A stretch of 64,000 bases of DNA from the NCBI RefSeq assembly GCF_003418935.1, contig NZ_QVMT01000004.1:372282-436281 (forward strand). The letters are read 5' to 3'. The translations under genes and the position numbers were made by a program. Position 1 is the first letter of the stretch; every line of letters starts with the position of its first letter. Below the pieces are notes generated by a model, which worked only from the letters and a program-made list of their open reading frames with translations, was not told the DNA's origin and made no database searches. This document shows, one piece after another, positions 8,116 through 17,350 of the stretch. Source of the DNA: Emticicia sp. C21. GTDB taxonomy: Bacteria > Bacteroidota > Bacteroidia > Cytophagales > Spirosomataceae.

Positions 8116-8292
8116 TAGAGGGTAATTTTCGGTTTATATGCTACACTATAAACGCTAAAAAACAATATACATCTTGTAGCACGAGGCTGCAAAGTTACAT
8201 CAGAGAATTAGATTTTTCTCAAAAAATCTTAGCAAAGACCTTGTTAAAAAATTATAGTTCGACCTGCAAAGGCATCTTGTTCAGCAGATTTG

Positions 8293-8300
8293 TATATTTG
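8293..8300 (+). promoter_or_regulatory. Candidate -7 box upstream of the lipoprotein pair
   Basis: TATATTTG fits TAnnTTTG and lies 26 bp before the ATG at 8327. A TTG occurs only 13 bp upstream, closer than the usual 17-23 bp. Confidence 0.45.
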
Positions 8301-8326
8301 GTAAATTTTTCCGGCCACTAGACTCC

Positions 8327-9349
8327 ATGCGATTTTACCTGCTTTTTCTGATTATATTGTTACAGTCTTGTGGGTCTGATTCTCCCCCAAAAAACGTTAC
8401 GAAGGCTTTTTATTATTGGAAATCTATTTTTCAGTTAAGCTCTCAGGAACGAAAAACCCTTGATAGTTGCGGAGTAAATAAGCTATACATCAAGGCCTTT
8501 GATATAGACTGGAATTTTGCCACCAATAAGCCTGTTTTAAAAGCACCGGTAATATTTCAGGATAGTATACCTCAAAATCTGGCGCTTGTTCCGGTAATAT
8601 TTATTACTAACCAGACGCTCAAACAAATATCCGATACTTATCTTGATGATTTTGCTAATTATGTCCAAAGTCAACTAAAACACGTATGGTCAGTCAGACC
8701 TTATATAGAAATTCAATTTGATTGCGACTGGACTATCAGCACCAGGACAAAGTACTTTAAGTTTCTGGATTTATATAGAAAGCATTGCCACGGCAAAACG
8801 TTATCAGCTACTATCAGGCTTCATCAGATTAAATTTGCACATAAAACAGGCATTCCACCAGTTGACAGAGGCATGCTGATGTTTTATAATATGTCGGACT
8901 GGAAAAAGCCAAAGATTAAAAACTCTATCTACGACCTTGATGCGGCTTCTCAATATACTGCTACGCTTAGTAAATATCCACTAGATTTAGATATAGTCTT
9001 TCCACTATTCAGATGGGCTGTTATTTATCGGGGTAATCGATTTATGACGGTTATTAATAAGTTGGGGAGTGAGACTTTGAATCGCCAGGAATTCCTGAAA
9101 AAAGAAGGTAATAAGTATTATGTGCAGAAAGATGTTCAAGCCTTTGGCATATCGTTACGAAGAGGAGATATGATTCGGGCAGAAGACGTTGATTATGAAG
9201 AACTTTTAAAAGGTTCGAGGGCTTTGAGTAAGCAAATATCCACACAAAAACTTACATTTGCATTCTATTATTTAGACCGAAATATCGTATCCAACTATAC
9301 CCATGAACAACTCCACCAGATCTTTCTTTCATTTGAGTTACCGGACTAA
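8327..9349 (+). CDS. Lipoprotein of unknown function, possibly with a glycosidase-like barrel
   Basis: The 340-residue protein begins with a lipoprotein signal (MRFYLLFLIILLQSC, lipid-acceptor Cys15). I do not recognise a named family. The order of segments, KLYIKAFDIDWN, LVPVIFITNQTL, YIEIQFDCDWT, LSATIRLHQIK, VDRGMLMFYNMSDW, LDLDIVFPLFRWAVIYRG, looks like the strands of a TIM barrel with acidic residues at strand ends, as in glycoside-hydrolase-type folds. That is inference only. Its 3' end overlaps the next lipoprotein gene by 47 bp in another frame, so the two are probably translationally coupled and act together at the envelope. Confidence 0.65.
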   Translation: MRFYLLFLIILLQSCGSDSPPKNVTKAFYYWKSIFQLSSQERKTLDSCGVNKLYIKAFDIDWNFATNKPVLKAPVIFQDSIPQNLALVPVIFITNQTLKQISDTYLDDFANYVQSQLKHVWSVRPYIEIQFDCDWTISTRTKYFKFLDLYRKHCHGKTLSATIRLHQIKFAHKTGIPPVDRGMLMFYNMSDWKKPKIKNSIYDLDAASQYTATLSKYPLDLDIVFPLFRWAVIYRGNRFMTVINKLGSETLNRQEFLKKEGNKYYVQKDVQAFGISLRRGDMIRAEDVDYEELLKGSRALSKQISTQKLTFAFYYLDRNIVSNYTHEQLHQIFLSFELPD

Positions 9350-11783
9350 ATCTATCATCATTTTATTGCTGATGGCATGCGGCCCACAGCCATTTGATTA
9401 TGATGAATTCAAAAGCTTTTTTGCGCCTGAAAGTGCGGCTAACGAAGCACAATTTCATAGCTATAATTTTACCTCTCAGTTTTTATATGACGATGATTAT
9501 TGGAACGAAGCCGATAAAATCGATATTTCGGAAGCAGAAAACACAAAGGCTTGGGCTGCCTATGCCGGAGTTTCTGAAAAAACGGTAACGGATGAACTAT
9601 ATATCAAAGCAGATAGCAAAAATACAACGGGGCTGACAGAGGCATTGCAACAAAAAGGTAAAACTGAGGCTGTTGAATATCTGGCTCTGGCTAGAAAAAT
9701 TGAGAGTGCAGATAATAGTATATCGGGCGAAGAGGCTTCGACCACTCCAACAGTAAATACTGCAGAATACGATGTCTGGCTTACGGCTATTCAATCCAAA
9801 TATGAACAGAGTAAAGATAATTTTCTAAAAGAGCGTTTAGCTTATCAGGCAGTAAAAGTTGCTGATATGGCAGGTACTCCACAAAAGAGTATTGAATTAT
9901 ACAAAAAACTGGTGGAGCCTATTTCACCAAAAACCTTTATCAGCGATTGGGCACGTTCTCGCATGGCCGGGGCTTACACTCATGCAGGAGATTCGACTCA
10001 GGCTTATTATCATTTTTCACAGTTGTTCGTTACAGCGCCTACCCGTAGAAAAGCGGCTCATTTAAGTTTAAGAAACAATTTACCAAAACTGCAGGACGAG
10101 GCACTTAAACTATGCAAAAGCGATGCGGAAAAAGCCAATGTCTATGCTGCTACTGCAGTTTTGCCCTTTCAGGATGCTTTGCCCATGATGGAGCAAATGC
10201 AGGTTTTAGACGTAACCAATCCGACATTGGAATTTGTAATGGCTCGTGAAATCAATAAAAATGAAGAGTTTTTCTTTACTAACTGGCAAGACTTAAAATA
10301 CTCTTACTGGAGTATGGATTCTACCAAAAAAGGAAACCTCAAAAAAGAATCAGCTGATTATTTCAGTAAACTCTTAGACTTTTCACTTGAATCTGCTGAG
10401 AATCCGACTTTGAAAAAATCTCCTTTCTGGTATACAGCTGCGGCTTACCTGACATTCATTGCGCAAGATTATACAAAGGCTAATGAATTGCTACAAAAAG
10501 CCAAAGCGATTGGGACTACAGACAAGGGTGTACAAGACCAGATAGCTATGCAGGAAATGATATTGACGGTAAGTGAATCGCCTGTAGTAACACCTGAAAT
10601 GGAAAAGAAAGTGATGCCCCTATTGGAGCGTTTTTCCCGTTCTGACAAATTCCGTACAGCTAATAATTTCAATGCGGCCTGCAAAATTTTAGTAGCTAAA
10701 TATCTGGGAGCAACCCCTATCAATGAATTTGCAGAGGGAGGAGAAACGAGACCATTAAAAAAAGGGAAGCAAGTGAAAGAAAGCAAGCCCTTAGGTTGGT
10801 TTGCGAGTTGTTTTGGCAAAAAAGATGATACACGAAATGTAAAGGCATCACCTGAGGGGAAAGCAAAAGCTTTTTTAGTTTCACTACTTACTTCTTATCA
10901 ATTAGGGTATTCTAAACAGGAAGAGGGCTGGGTGGCCAATGCAAATTTCATGAGTAGTTCAGACCAATATTCCATTGAGGATTCTACATCATCGGCTACT
11001 ATTAATTATACACTTGACTATTTCGCTAAAAATAACCAGTCGGATTTCGATAAGCGGTTAATTAAACTCACCGGACTGGATAATAATTACCTCTATCTGG
11101 TCTTAGGAAGAAGGGCCTTAGCCGAACATCAATATGCCAAAGCTGCCGAAGCATGGAAACATATTGCACCTGCTACATGGGAAGCTGAACCTTTCAAAAC
11201 TTATTTAGATGTAAATCCTTTTCATCTGAACGGTCAGGGAGAAGCAGACCCTAAAGAGACCGTCACACCTATATCTTTTGCTATACGTATGGCAGAATTG
11301 CAGGAGAATGTGAACAAAAATCCAAACGATTATGAAAGTTGGTTGCTGTTAGGCTGTGGAAGCTACAATATGGGCTATTTTGGCAATAGCTGGATTTTGC
11401 TGCGCAGAGCCTGGAGTGGTGGTGAACAGAAAAACGAAACAGATGATTATTATACTTCTGAAAAAGCTTTATACTATTTTGACAAGGCGATGAATGTAGC
11501 ACCTAATGCAGAAACTGCTGCAAAGGCTTGTTATCTTGCTTCGGCCTGTCAGAAAATAAGATATGAGTTGGCTTATGGTGCGATGTATGACGGACTTTAT
11601 TCGCTGCCTGATGGAGAGCGTGAAAAGAAAGAGGCCGAAATAGCCAAAACTTTGGAAACGCTTAGAAAAGAAAAATACGCTACTTATTTCAATTTGCTGA
11701 AAACCAAATACCAACAAACCAACTACGAAGAGCAGTTGATTAAAGAGTGTAGCACTTATAAGGATTTTTTAGCAGGTAAGTAA
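9303..11783 (+). CDS. Large lipoprotein with TPR-like repeats, unknown function
   Basis: The 826-residue protein has a lipoprotein signal (IIILLLMAC, acceptor Cys26) followed by CGPQPFDYDEFKSFFAPES. Most of the rest is helical with TPR-like units, for example AGTPQKSIELYKKLVEP with WARSRMAGAYTHAGDSTQAYYHFSQL, TAAAYLTFIAQDYTKANELLQKA, and LVLGRRALAEHQYAKAAEAWKHI. A basic stretch (RPLKKGKQVKESKPLGW) interrupts the centre. I recognise the general type of Bacteroidota surface or periplasmic scaffold but no function. The start lies inside the previous gene, which argues for coupling, and the next gene begins at the base after its stop codon. Confidence 0.68.
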   Translation: MNNSTRSFFHLSYRTKSIIILLLMACGPQPFDYDEFKSFFAPESAANEAQFHSYNFTSQFLYDDDYWNEADKIDISEAENTKAWAAYAGVSEKTVTDELYIKADSKNTTGLTEALQQKGKTEAVEYLALARKIESADNSISGEEASTTPTVNTAEYDVWLTAIQSKYEQSKDNFLKERLAYQAVKVADMAGTPQKSIELYKKLVEPISPKTFISDWARSRMAGAYTHAGDSTQAYYHFSQLFVTAPTRRKAAHLSLRNNLPKLQDEALKLCKSDAEKANVYAATAVLPFQDALPMMEQMQVLDVTNPTLEFVMAREINKNEEFFFTNWQDLKYSYWSMDSTKKGNLKKESADYFSKLLDFSLESAENPTLKKSPFWYTAAAYLTFIAQDYTKANELLQKAKAIGTTDKGVQDQIAMQEMILTVSESPVVTPEMEKKVMPLLERFSRSDKFRTANNFNAACKILVAKYLGATPINEFAEGGETRPLKKGKQVKESKPLGWFASCFGKKDDTRNVKASPEGKAKAFLVSLLTSYQLGYSKQEEGWVANANFMSSSDQYSIEDSTSSATINYTLDYFAKNNQSDFDKRLIKLTGLDNNYLYLVLGRRALAEHQYAKAAEAWKHIAPATWEAEPFKTYLDVNPFHLNGQGEADPKETVTPISFAIRMAELQENVNKNPNDYESWLLLGCGSYNMGYFGNSWILLRRAWSGGEQKNETDDYYTSEKALYYFDKAMNVAPNAETAAKACYLASACQKIRYELAYGAMYDGLYSLPDGEREKKEAEIAKTLETLRKEKYATYFNLLKTKYQQTNYEEQLIKECSTYKDFLAGK

Positions 11784-12335
11784 ATGAAAATATACACCAA
11801 AACAGGCGATAAGGGTACTACTGCATTGGTAGGTGGCCGGAGAGTCAGCAAAGGAAATTTAAAAATTGAGTCTTATGGCACAGTAGATGAACTTAATTCG
11901 TGGATAGGGTTAGTAAGAGACCAGCCCATCAATGAATCACGACGGGGTTTATTAAAAGAAATTCAGGATAGGTTATTTACTATTGGCGCTGATTTGGCTT
12001 CTGAACCGGAGCAGGTCAGAAAGAAGCCTATACCCAGTTTAGTAGAAGAGGATATTGCCTTATTGGAAAATGAGATGGATCAAATGGATACTGAACTCCC
12101 ACCGCTAAGGGCTTTTGTTTTACCAGGCGGAAATCAGTCTGTTTCATTTGCTCATCTTGCCCGAACAGTTTGTCGTAGAGCCGAACGTCTGGTGATTCGT
12201 TTAGCAGAAGAAGAAGAGGTGAATTCGATGGTGATTAAATATCTCAATCGCCTATCTGATTATCTGTTTGTACTCTCACGCAAAATGACGCAGGAATTGG
12301 GTAGCGAGGAAATTACGTGGAAGCCGAGAATGTAG
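11784..12335 (+). CDS. PduO-type ATP:cob(I)alamin adenosyltransferase
   Basis: This 183-residue enzyme attaches the 5'-deoxyadenosyl group of ATP to cob(I)alamin, making coenzyme B12. The ATP-binding N-terminus KIYTKTGDKGTTALVGG, the motif SYGTVDELNSWIGL and the C-terminal PGGNQSVSFAHLARTVCRRAERLV with YLNRLSDYLFVLSR are all diagnostic of the PduO/MMAB family. It starts immediately after the stop of the large lipoprotein gene, so it is co-transcribed with it. This is probably operon convenience rather than a shared pathway. Downstream, 370 bp separate it from purH. Confidence 0.95.
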   Translation: MKIYTKTGDKGTTALVGGRRVSKGNLKIESYGTVDELNSWIGLVRDQPINESRRGLLKEIQDRLFTIGADLASEPEQVRKKPIPSLVEEDIALLENEMDQMDTELPPLRAFVLPGGNQSVSFAHLARTVCRRAERLVIRLAEEEEVNSMVIKYLNRLSDYLFVLSRKMTQELGSEEITWKPRM

Positions 12336-12705
12336 AAAAATAACTTTCACAGACCCAATGTAAAAAGAAATGCAAGCCTCCTCGCGAAAACTTGCACTCA
12401 GTATAGAAACGCTCAGTAGCGAGGATATTCGTTCCTCCACTACTTTACGTGATAGAATGTTCTGAACAAAATTTGTATTTTTTTTAGAAGTATTTCTAAA
12501 AAAACACCTCATCTCATCATTCACAAAGTCCCGAAAAACGCTATTTTTACTACGAATAGCGACTATTTTCTAATGTTTTTCGAAAAATGCTGTCGTATTC
12601 CAAAAAAGCAGTAATTTTGCACTTTCATTTTTTTGCCAACCGTTTAATCAGTTTGGCACGAGACTTTCAGATTTACGTATAATATATCGCAAAAATCATT
12701 CCAAA
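12336..12705. other. Noncoding gap before purH
   Basis: I see no coding frame with credible composition in this 370 bp stretch. It contains nested inverted words (TGCAAG/CTTGCA at about 12371-12396, CCTCGC/GCGAGG around 12379-12422) that could act as a terminator for the upstream operon, and a candidate -7 box at 12612. A long purH leader is possible, but no known purine riboswitch core is apparent. Confidence 0.5.
12612..12619 (+). promoter_or_regulatory. Candidate -7 box for purH
   Basis: TAATTTTG matches TAnnTTTG and would give a leader of roughly 80 bases before the purH ATG. I find no TTTG at the expected distance upstream. Confidence 0.4.
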
Positions 12706-14226
12706 ATGGCTAAGAAGATTCAATCGGCTCTTATTTCGGTTTATTACAAAGACGGTTTAGATAAAATAGTTAAACTCCTTCACGAAAACAACGTACAGAT
12801 TTTCTCTACAGGTGGTACACAAAGTTTCATTGAAGACCTGGGTATTCCTGTAACAGCAGTAGAAGACCTGACCAGCTACCCATCTATCTTTGGCGGACGT
12901 GTAAAAACGCTTCACCCAAAAGTTTTCGGTGGTATTTTATATCGTAGAGATAATGAGGGAGATATTCAAACTGCCGCTCAGTTCGAAATTCCATCTATTG
13001 ATTTAGTGATTGTAGATTTATATCCTTTCCAGGAAACAGTTGCCTCAGGCGCAAGCGAAGAAGATATTATTGAGAAAATAGATATTGGTGGTATTTCATT
13101 GATTCGCGGAGCAGCTAAAAACTTTAACGATGTATTGATTGTATCTTCTCGTAACCAATACGATGATGTATTCGAAATCTTACAGAGCAAAGGTTGCGCA
13201 ACTGATTTAGAAGATCGCCGTCGCTATGCTATGGAAGGTTTTGGCATGAGTTCGCAATATGATACTGCTATCCATGCGTATTTCAGTGGCGATGTGTATA
13301 CCCAGGTACAGAATTTTGCAGCTTTACCGCAAAAGGCACTTCGTTATGGCGAGAACCCACACCAAGCTGCTACTTTCTATGGTGATTTAAACCAGATGTT
13401 TGAGCAGATTCATGGCAAAGAGTTATCATATAATAACCTGATGGATGTTGAAGCCTGCGTGCGTTTGATTGATGAGTTTGAAGAGACATCGTTTGTGATT
13501 ATCAAACATAATAATGCTTGTGGTGTGGCATCTGCCCCGACAGCAAAAGAAGCTTATGTAAATGCTTTGGCTTGTGACCCTGTTTCAGCTTTTGGTGGTG
13601 TGATAATTACCAATACTCATGTTGACGTAGCAACTGCCGAAGAACTACATAAATTGTTCTTTGAGATATTGATAGCACCATCTTTTGATGAAGAGGCATT
13701 GACTATCTTGAAGAAAAAGAAAGACCGCCGTTTATTAATCAGAAAGCCAGTTGAATTGAGTAAAAAACAATTCTGTACGCTTTTGAATGGCGTTTTGGAA
13801 CAGGATAAAGATAACTCGATAGAAACAGCGGCAGACTTTAAAGTAGCTACTGAAAAAGCCCCTACGGCTGATGAAGTAAAGGCATTAGAATTTGCTTTGA
13901 AAATCTGTAAACACCTGAAATCTAATAACGTAGTTCTAGCAAAAGACGGACAGTTACTAGCATGTGGTGTAGGCCAGACCTCACGTGTAGATGCCTTGAA
14001 ACAAGCCATTGAAAAAGCCAATACATTTGGTTTTGATTTGAAAGGTGCAGCCATGGCGTCAGAAGCTTTCTTCCCTTTCCCTGATTGTGTGGAGATTGCA
14101 CATGAAGCAGGTATCACCAGCGTAGTTCAACCGGGCGGCTCTATCCGTGACCAGGATTCAATTGATTTCTGTAATAAGAATGGTGTTGCTATGGTATTGA
14201 CTGGTGTGAGACATTTCTTGCATTGA
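12706..14226 (+). CDS. purH: Bifunctional AICAR formyltransferase/IMP cyclohydrolase
   Basis: PurH carries out the last two steps of IMP synthesis. The N-terminal MGS-like cyclohydrolase domain occupies about residues 1-130 (FSTGGTQSFIEDLGIPV, GGRVKTLHPKVFGGIL). The AICAR transformylase domain follows, with ALRYGENPHQAA, IKHNNACGVA and DPVSAFGGV, and ends with FPFPDCVEIAHEAGITSVVQPGGSIRDQD. The length of 506 residues is normal. It stands alone, with a 370 bp gap upstream and a palindromic repeat pair downstream separating it from the convergent gmk. Confidence 0.98.
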   Translation: MAKKIQSALISVYYKDGLDKIVKLLHENNVQIFSTGGTQSFIEDLGIPVTAVEDLTSYPSIFGGRVKTLHPKVFGGILYRRDNEGDIQTAAQFEIPSIDLVIVDLYPFQETVASGASEEDIIEKIDIGGISLIRGAAKNFNDVLIVSSRNQYDDVFEILQSKGCATDLEDRRRYAMEGFGMSSQYDTAIHAYFSGDVYTQVQNFAALPQKALRYGENPHQAATFYGDLNQMFEQIHGKELSYNNLMDVEACVRLIDEFEETSFVIIKHNNACGVASAPTAKEAYVNALACDPVSAFGGVIITNTHVDVATAEELHKLFFEILIAPSFDEEALTILKKKKDRRLLIRKPVELSKKQFCTLLNGVLEQDKDNSIETAADFKVATEKAPTADEVKALEFALKICKHLKSNNVVLAKDGQLLACGVGQTSRVDALKQAIEKANTFGFDLKGAAMASEAFFPFPDCVEIAHEAGITSVVQPGGSIRDQDSIDFCNKNGVAMVLTGVRHFLH

Positions 14227-14232
14227 TCTGCC

Positions 14233-14372
14233 AAGTGTGTCACGGCTATACTCGTCCGTAAACGGCCGTGGCACGCTTACTTTGGCAAATAGATATAAAG
14301 CAAAACTTAATACAAAGACAAAAAATAAGCGTGCCACGGTCTTTCTCGGATGAGTATAACCGTGACACGCTT
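14233..14372. repeat. Paired inverted REP-like element (two 47-base palindromic arms)
   Basis: Arm 1 (14233-14279) and the reverse complement of arm 2 (14326-14372) match at 40 of 47 positions, with a 46-base AT-rich spacer. Each arm is itself an imperfect palindrome, opening and closing with variants of GTGTCACGG and CCGTGGCAC. It sits between the convergent purH and gmk stops. This layout resembles a BIME made of two inverted REP units. A related single unit is at 5547-5572. Confidence 0.75.
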
Positions 14373-14400
14373 TATTAATGCTTCTTATTTCAGGGCCTTA

Positions 14401-15003
14401 TCAAACCTCCAAAGGCTTCTTTTCAATCTTCAATTCATCTCTAACAAAGCTTTCGTAGAGCTCTTCTGCTTTTTGCCAGGATGATTCAATATCATCATTC
14501 AACAAAATCACATCAAATCTGTTCTGGAACTCCATTTCAAATTTCATTTTGTATAAGCGTCTTGAAATGCTGTCTTCATCATCGGTACCTCTGCTTCTCA
14601 ATCTCCTTTCTAACTCTTCCATAGATGGGACTTTTACATAAATAGCCAGTGCAGCATCACCAAAATAGTTTTTCAGATTAACGCCACCTTTTACGTCCAC
14701 ATCAAAAATTACATTCTTTCCCTCTGCCCATAACCTTTCAATCTCCGTTTTTAAAGTACCATAATAAGCTCCCGGATATACCTCCTGCCATTCTATAAAT
14801 TCTTCGTTATCAATTCTTTCTTTAAAATCGTGGATACTTAAAAAGTAATAGTCTTTTCCGTTTTCCTCATTACGACCGCGTTTGTCGCGGGTACATGCCG
14901 AAATTGAAAAACCCAGATTACTGTATTTACTAAGCAAATGCTTAACGATGGTTGTTTTTCCCGAACCGGAGGGAGCGCAAAAAATGATGGCTTTACCTTT
15001 CAT
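14401..15003 (-). CDS. gmk: Guanylate kinase
   Basis: Gmk phosphorylates GMP to GDP using ATP. From the ATG at 15003 the protein has 200 residues and opens MKGKAIIFCAPSGSGKTT, placing the P-loop at residues 8-16. The GMP-binding region follows: SACTRDKRGRNEENGKDYYFLS, EFIEWQEVYPGAYYGTLK and VIFDVDVKGG. An in-frame upstream start at 15033 would add ten unconserved residues. The gene stands alone between the REP-like pair and a terminator. Confidence 0.96.
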   Translation of the reverse strand: MKGKAIIFCAPSGSGKTTIVKHLLSKYSNLGFSISACTRDKRGRNEENGKDYYFLSIHDFKERIDNEEFIEWQEVYPGAYYGTLKTEIERLWAEGKNVIFDVDVKGGVNLKNYFGDAALAIYVKVPSMEELERRLRSRGTDDEDSISRRLYKMKFEMEFQNRFDVILLNDDIESSWQKAEELYESFVRDELKIEKKPLEV

Positions 15004-15054
15004 TGAGAATGTTTTATGACCTTGCTCAAGCAAGGTGGGTAGCTACAATAAAAT

Positions 15055-15091
15055 TATTAAAAAAGCCACCAAGTTTAAAAACCTGATGGCT
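15055..15091 (-). terminator. Terminator of the ECF sigma/anti-sigma operon
   Basis: On the minus strand AGCCATCAGG pairs imperfectly with CTTGGTGGCT and is followed by a run of six T. It lies about 25 bp after the anti-sigma stop and before gmk. Confidence 0.7.
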
Positions 15092-15115
15092 GAATATCTT
15101 GCAAAGATAGTGAAA

Positions 15116-15415
15116 TCAACAACTAAACAACAAATGATACAGTTTTACTTCTGCTATAATAAACCCTAACAATACTAATCCTAATCCAACTTTTGCCCTT
15201 ATATCTACCACCGTTGACTGTGGGCAACATTTTTTCTCCATTTTCACCAGAAGCGCATCTTTAATGCTTTTCTCCAGTTTATAACCCTCTATACAAGGCA
15301 GACAATCGTCCATATGTAACTTAAAATGTTCTACCTCAGCGGCAGATGCCGATCCATCAAGTACAGCCTGTATCATCTGCATACACTTTTGATGATTTTC
15401 ACACCTCTCTTTCAT
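15116..15415 (-). CDS. Zinc-binding anti-sigma factor with one transmembrane helix
   Basis: The 99-residue protein contains H34-x3-C38-x2-C41 (HMDDCLPC), the ZAS signature of anti-sigma factors, followed by a transmembrane helix at about residues 76-96 (GLGLVLLGFIIAEVKLYHLL). It lies 137 bp downstream of an ECF sigma gene on the same strand and is therefore its likely inhibitor. Two further cysteines (KKCCPQ) precede the membrane span. The periplasmic part is almost absent, so sensing would have to occur in the cytoplasm (for example redox at the zinc site) or within the membrane. Confidence 0.82.
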   Translation of the reverse strand: MKERCENHQKCMQMIQAVLDGSASAAEVEHFKLHMDDCLPCIEGYKLEKSIKDALLVKMEKKCCPQSTVVDIRAKVGLGLVLLGFIIAEVKLYHLLFSC

Positions 15416-15552
15416 TGGTATAATGTTTAGGGGACATTAATCTACTTCCCTCTCTATTAATGTTTTTGTTAATGATGCCCCTGGTTTATCGACCACAAGC
15501 ATATATCGTTAGTAAAATATTTTCTGTTTAAAAGTCCCTTAAGACCACCTGC

Positions 15553-16164
15553 TTAATCCTGCTCTGCCATCTCGTCGGTTTTGTATCCCATTGATGAGGC
15601 ATAGTTTTTCAGCTTCTCTTTCAACAAATTCCGTGCTCTGTGTAAACGCGACCTTACCGTTCCGATTGGTATGTCTAATATCTTTGCCATCTCTTCGTAA
15701 GTGAATCCTTCAATATCACAAAGGATAATTACTGTACGAAAATCAACCGGCAAGCTGTTAAGTGCATTAGCGACTTCATCGCCAATCATATCCTGAACAG
15801 TCTCTGTACGCAAGTCGGTTGTTGCCTCCATTTCGGCATCTTCTACCGAATTGTAGGTGGTCTCAACGTCCTGATAATCAACCTTTGATGGTTCCTTACT
15901 TTTCTTGCGATAGTCGTTGATGAAACTGTTTTTCAAGATTCTAAACAACCACGCTTTTGCATTAGTTCCACGTTCAAACGAATTGATAAATCGAAAAGCT
16001 TTCAGATATGTATCTTGTACCAGATCGTTGGCATCGTCTTCATCATTTGTTAAGCGAAAAGCAAAGTTATACATCGAGTCTATGTGTGGCATAAACTCTT
16101 TGTCAAAGACAGCATATTTTTCTTTTTCAGAATATCTTTCTATTTCTATTATTTCTTCTTCCAT
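15553..16164 (-). CDS. ECF-family RNA polymerase sigma factor (RpoE-like)
   Basis: The 203-residue protein has region 2 at about residues 25-95 (YNFAFRLTNDEDDANDLVQD, KAWLFRILKNSFINDYRK) and region 4 at about 135-190 (LPVDFRTVIILCDIEGFTYEEMAKILDIPIGTVRSRLHRARNLLKEKL). It directs RNA polymerase to a stress regulon that cannot be read from the sequence. The downstream zinc anti-sigma gene completes the standard pair. The gap between the two genes holds an ACATTAAT/ATTAATGT inverted repeat (about 15434-15463) that may attenuate. The 254 bp upstream contain no gene and no clear promoter. Confidence 0.93.
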   Translation of the reverse strand: MEEEIIEIERYSEKEKYAVFDKEFMPHIDSMYNFAFRLTNDEDDANDLVQDTYLKAFRFINSFERGTNAKAWLFRILKNSFINDYRKKSKEPSKVDYQDVETTYNSVEDAEMEATTDLRTETVQDMIGDEVANALNSLPVDFRTVIILCDIEGFTYEEMAKILDIPIGTVRSRLHRARNLLKEKLKNYASSMGYKTDEMAEQD

Positions 16165-16418
16165 AAGCGTATTTGCTTTTTTATGAGACCTATAAAGAGC
16201 ATTTTATAGGCACTGTAGTAGCTCAATTGTATAGTCCTCCATAATTTCGGTAAAGTTACGAATTTCGGCAAGAAAAAGATAATATTATTGCCAGAAAACA
16301 AAAAATACTTAGGAGGAAGAAATATACGTATAAATGGAAAAATTTACCCAGAATTTTTAATTTCCTAACACCAAAAAGCCCTTTTTTAAGAAATTATTAT
16401 GGTATTTTTCTCTTTTTA

Positions 16419-17306
16419 TTAAGCAATCACTTCCAATTTATAACCTTTACCATGAATACTGGTAATCTTGATAGACTCGTCTCCCTGTAATCTTTTTCTG
16501 AGTTTAGACACAAAAACATCTAAACTTCTGCCTACTACAAATACGCCTTCGTCTTCCCATACCTCTTTTAAAAGCCTGTCGCGCTCTATCACCTGATTCT
16601 GATTGGCGGCAAATATGCCCAGCAATTTTGCTTCTTTATCAGACAACTCAATCTGTTCTTCTCCCTGTTTCAGCAACGCTCTATCGGGGTAAAAAGCGTA
16701 TCTGCCTATACCTACAAATGATTCTTCTTCAACAATAGTGTTAACAGTTTCTGCTTCACTTTTTTTCTTAAAAAAATTTTTATTAAATACTGAAAAAAGT
16801 GTTCCACCTGCCAGAATAAATCCAATTGCCCACCAGATATTCATAGGTTTTGTAGCCTGATAATTTCCTGTAAACTGAATCTGAATCCGGTAACAATCTT
16901 TGGCTTGCGGCCTGCCCATACACGCCAGATTATCTTCTCCTTTGCTTTTAACCTCGTAGCCAAACACGACTTGCGGACTAACGCAGTTATATACGTTTAC
17001 CATATAATCGAGGGGTAATTGCGCAGAAGTCAGGCGCTGATGCACCACTTTAGCCAAGGTGTCAGGCATGAAAGCAAACTTGCTCTGAAACTCTAACTGG
17101 AAAGTATTTTCGTCTATTTTTTTCACAGGCAATACCCGTGAGGTAAAATCTCCCGAACGCTGCAATAACTGATGCCCGATTTCGCGCATGACTAATATGG
17201 CTCGCTTCTCAAGAAAATCATGCGAGTCATTGACGGTAAGCGTTCCTGCTGAAAGCGCAATTACGGAAAATACCGCCAGGCAAATGATATAAATCTTAGG
17301 TTTCAT
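16419..17306 (-). CDS. Membrane-anchored winged-helix regulator with extracytoplasmic sensor domain
   Basis: The 295-residue protein has an N-terminal hydrophobic segment (residues 4-21), an extracytoplasmic domain to about 153 with Cys108, Cys129 and Cys138, a transmembrane helix at about 155-175, and a C-terminal OmpR/PhoB-type winged helix at about 197-293 (LSDKEAKLLGIF, ERDRLLKEVWEDEGVFVVGRSLDVFVSKLRKRL, ITSIHGKGYKLE). It is thus a one-component transmembrane regulator, with the DNA-binding domain at the opposite end from CadC/ToxR. No receiver domain or kinase is nearby. The divergent gene at 17450 and the repeated TTACA boxes between them are its likely target. Confidence 0.85.
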   Translation of the reverse strand: MKPKIYIICLAVFSVIALSAGTLTVNDSHDFLEKRAILVMREIGHQLLQRSGDFTSRVLPVKKIDENTFQLEFQSKFAFMPDTLAKVVHQRLTSAQLPLDYMVNVYNCVSPQVVFGYEVKSKGEDNLACMGRPQAKDCYRIQIQFTGNYQATKPMNIWWAIGFILAGGTLFSVFNKNFFKKKSEAETVNTIVEEESFVGIGRYAFYPDRALLKQGEEQIELSDKEAKLLGIFAANQNQVIERDRLLKEVWEDEGVFVVGRSLDVFVSKLRKRLQGDESIKITSIHGKGYKLEVIA

Positions 17307-17350
17307 AATTCTGACAAAATTATGGTAAAGCTATCTGAAAAACAGTAGAG

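Noticed and set aside
8109-8321. 70-codon plus-strand frame before the lipoprotein pair
   Set aside because: No conserved pattern, no sensible start region, and it overlaps the promoter box of the next gene.
12336-12705. Purine riboswitch in front of purH
   Set aside because: I could not find the conserved three-way-junction core sequences; only weak inverted words and a promoter-like box are present.
13617-14117. 166-codon frame antisense to purH
   Set aside because: It is wholly inside a highly conserved purH region and its Ser/Ala/Lys-rich translation has no domain-like pattern; it is a shadow.
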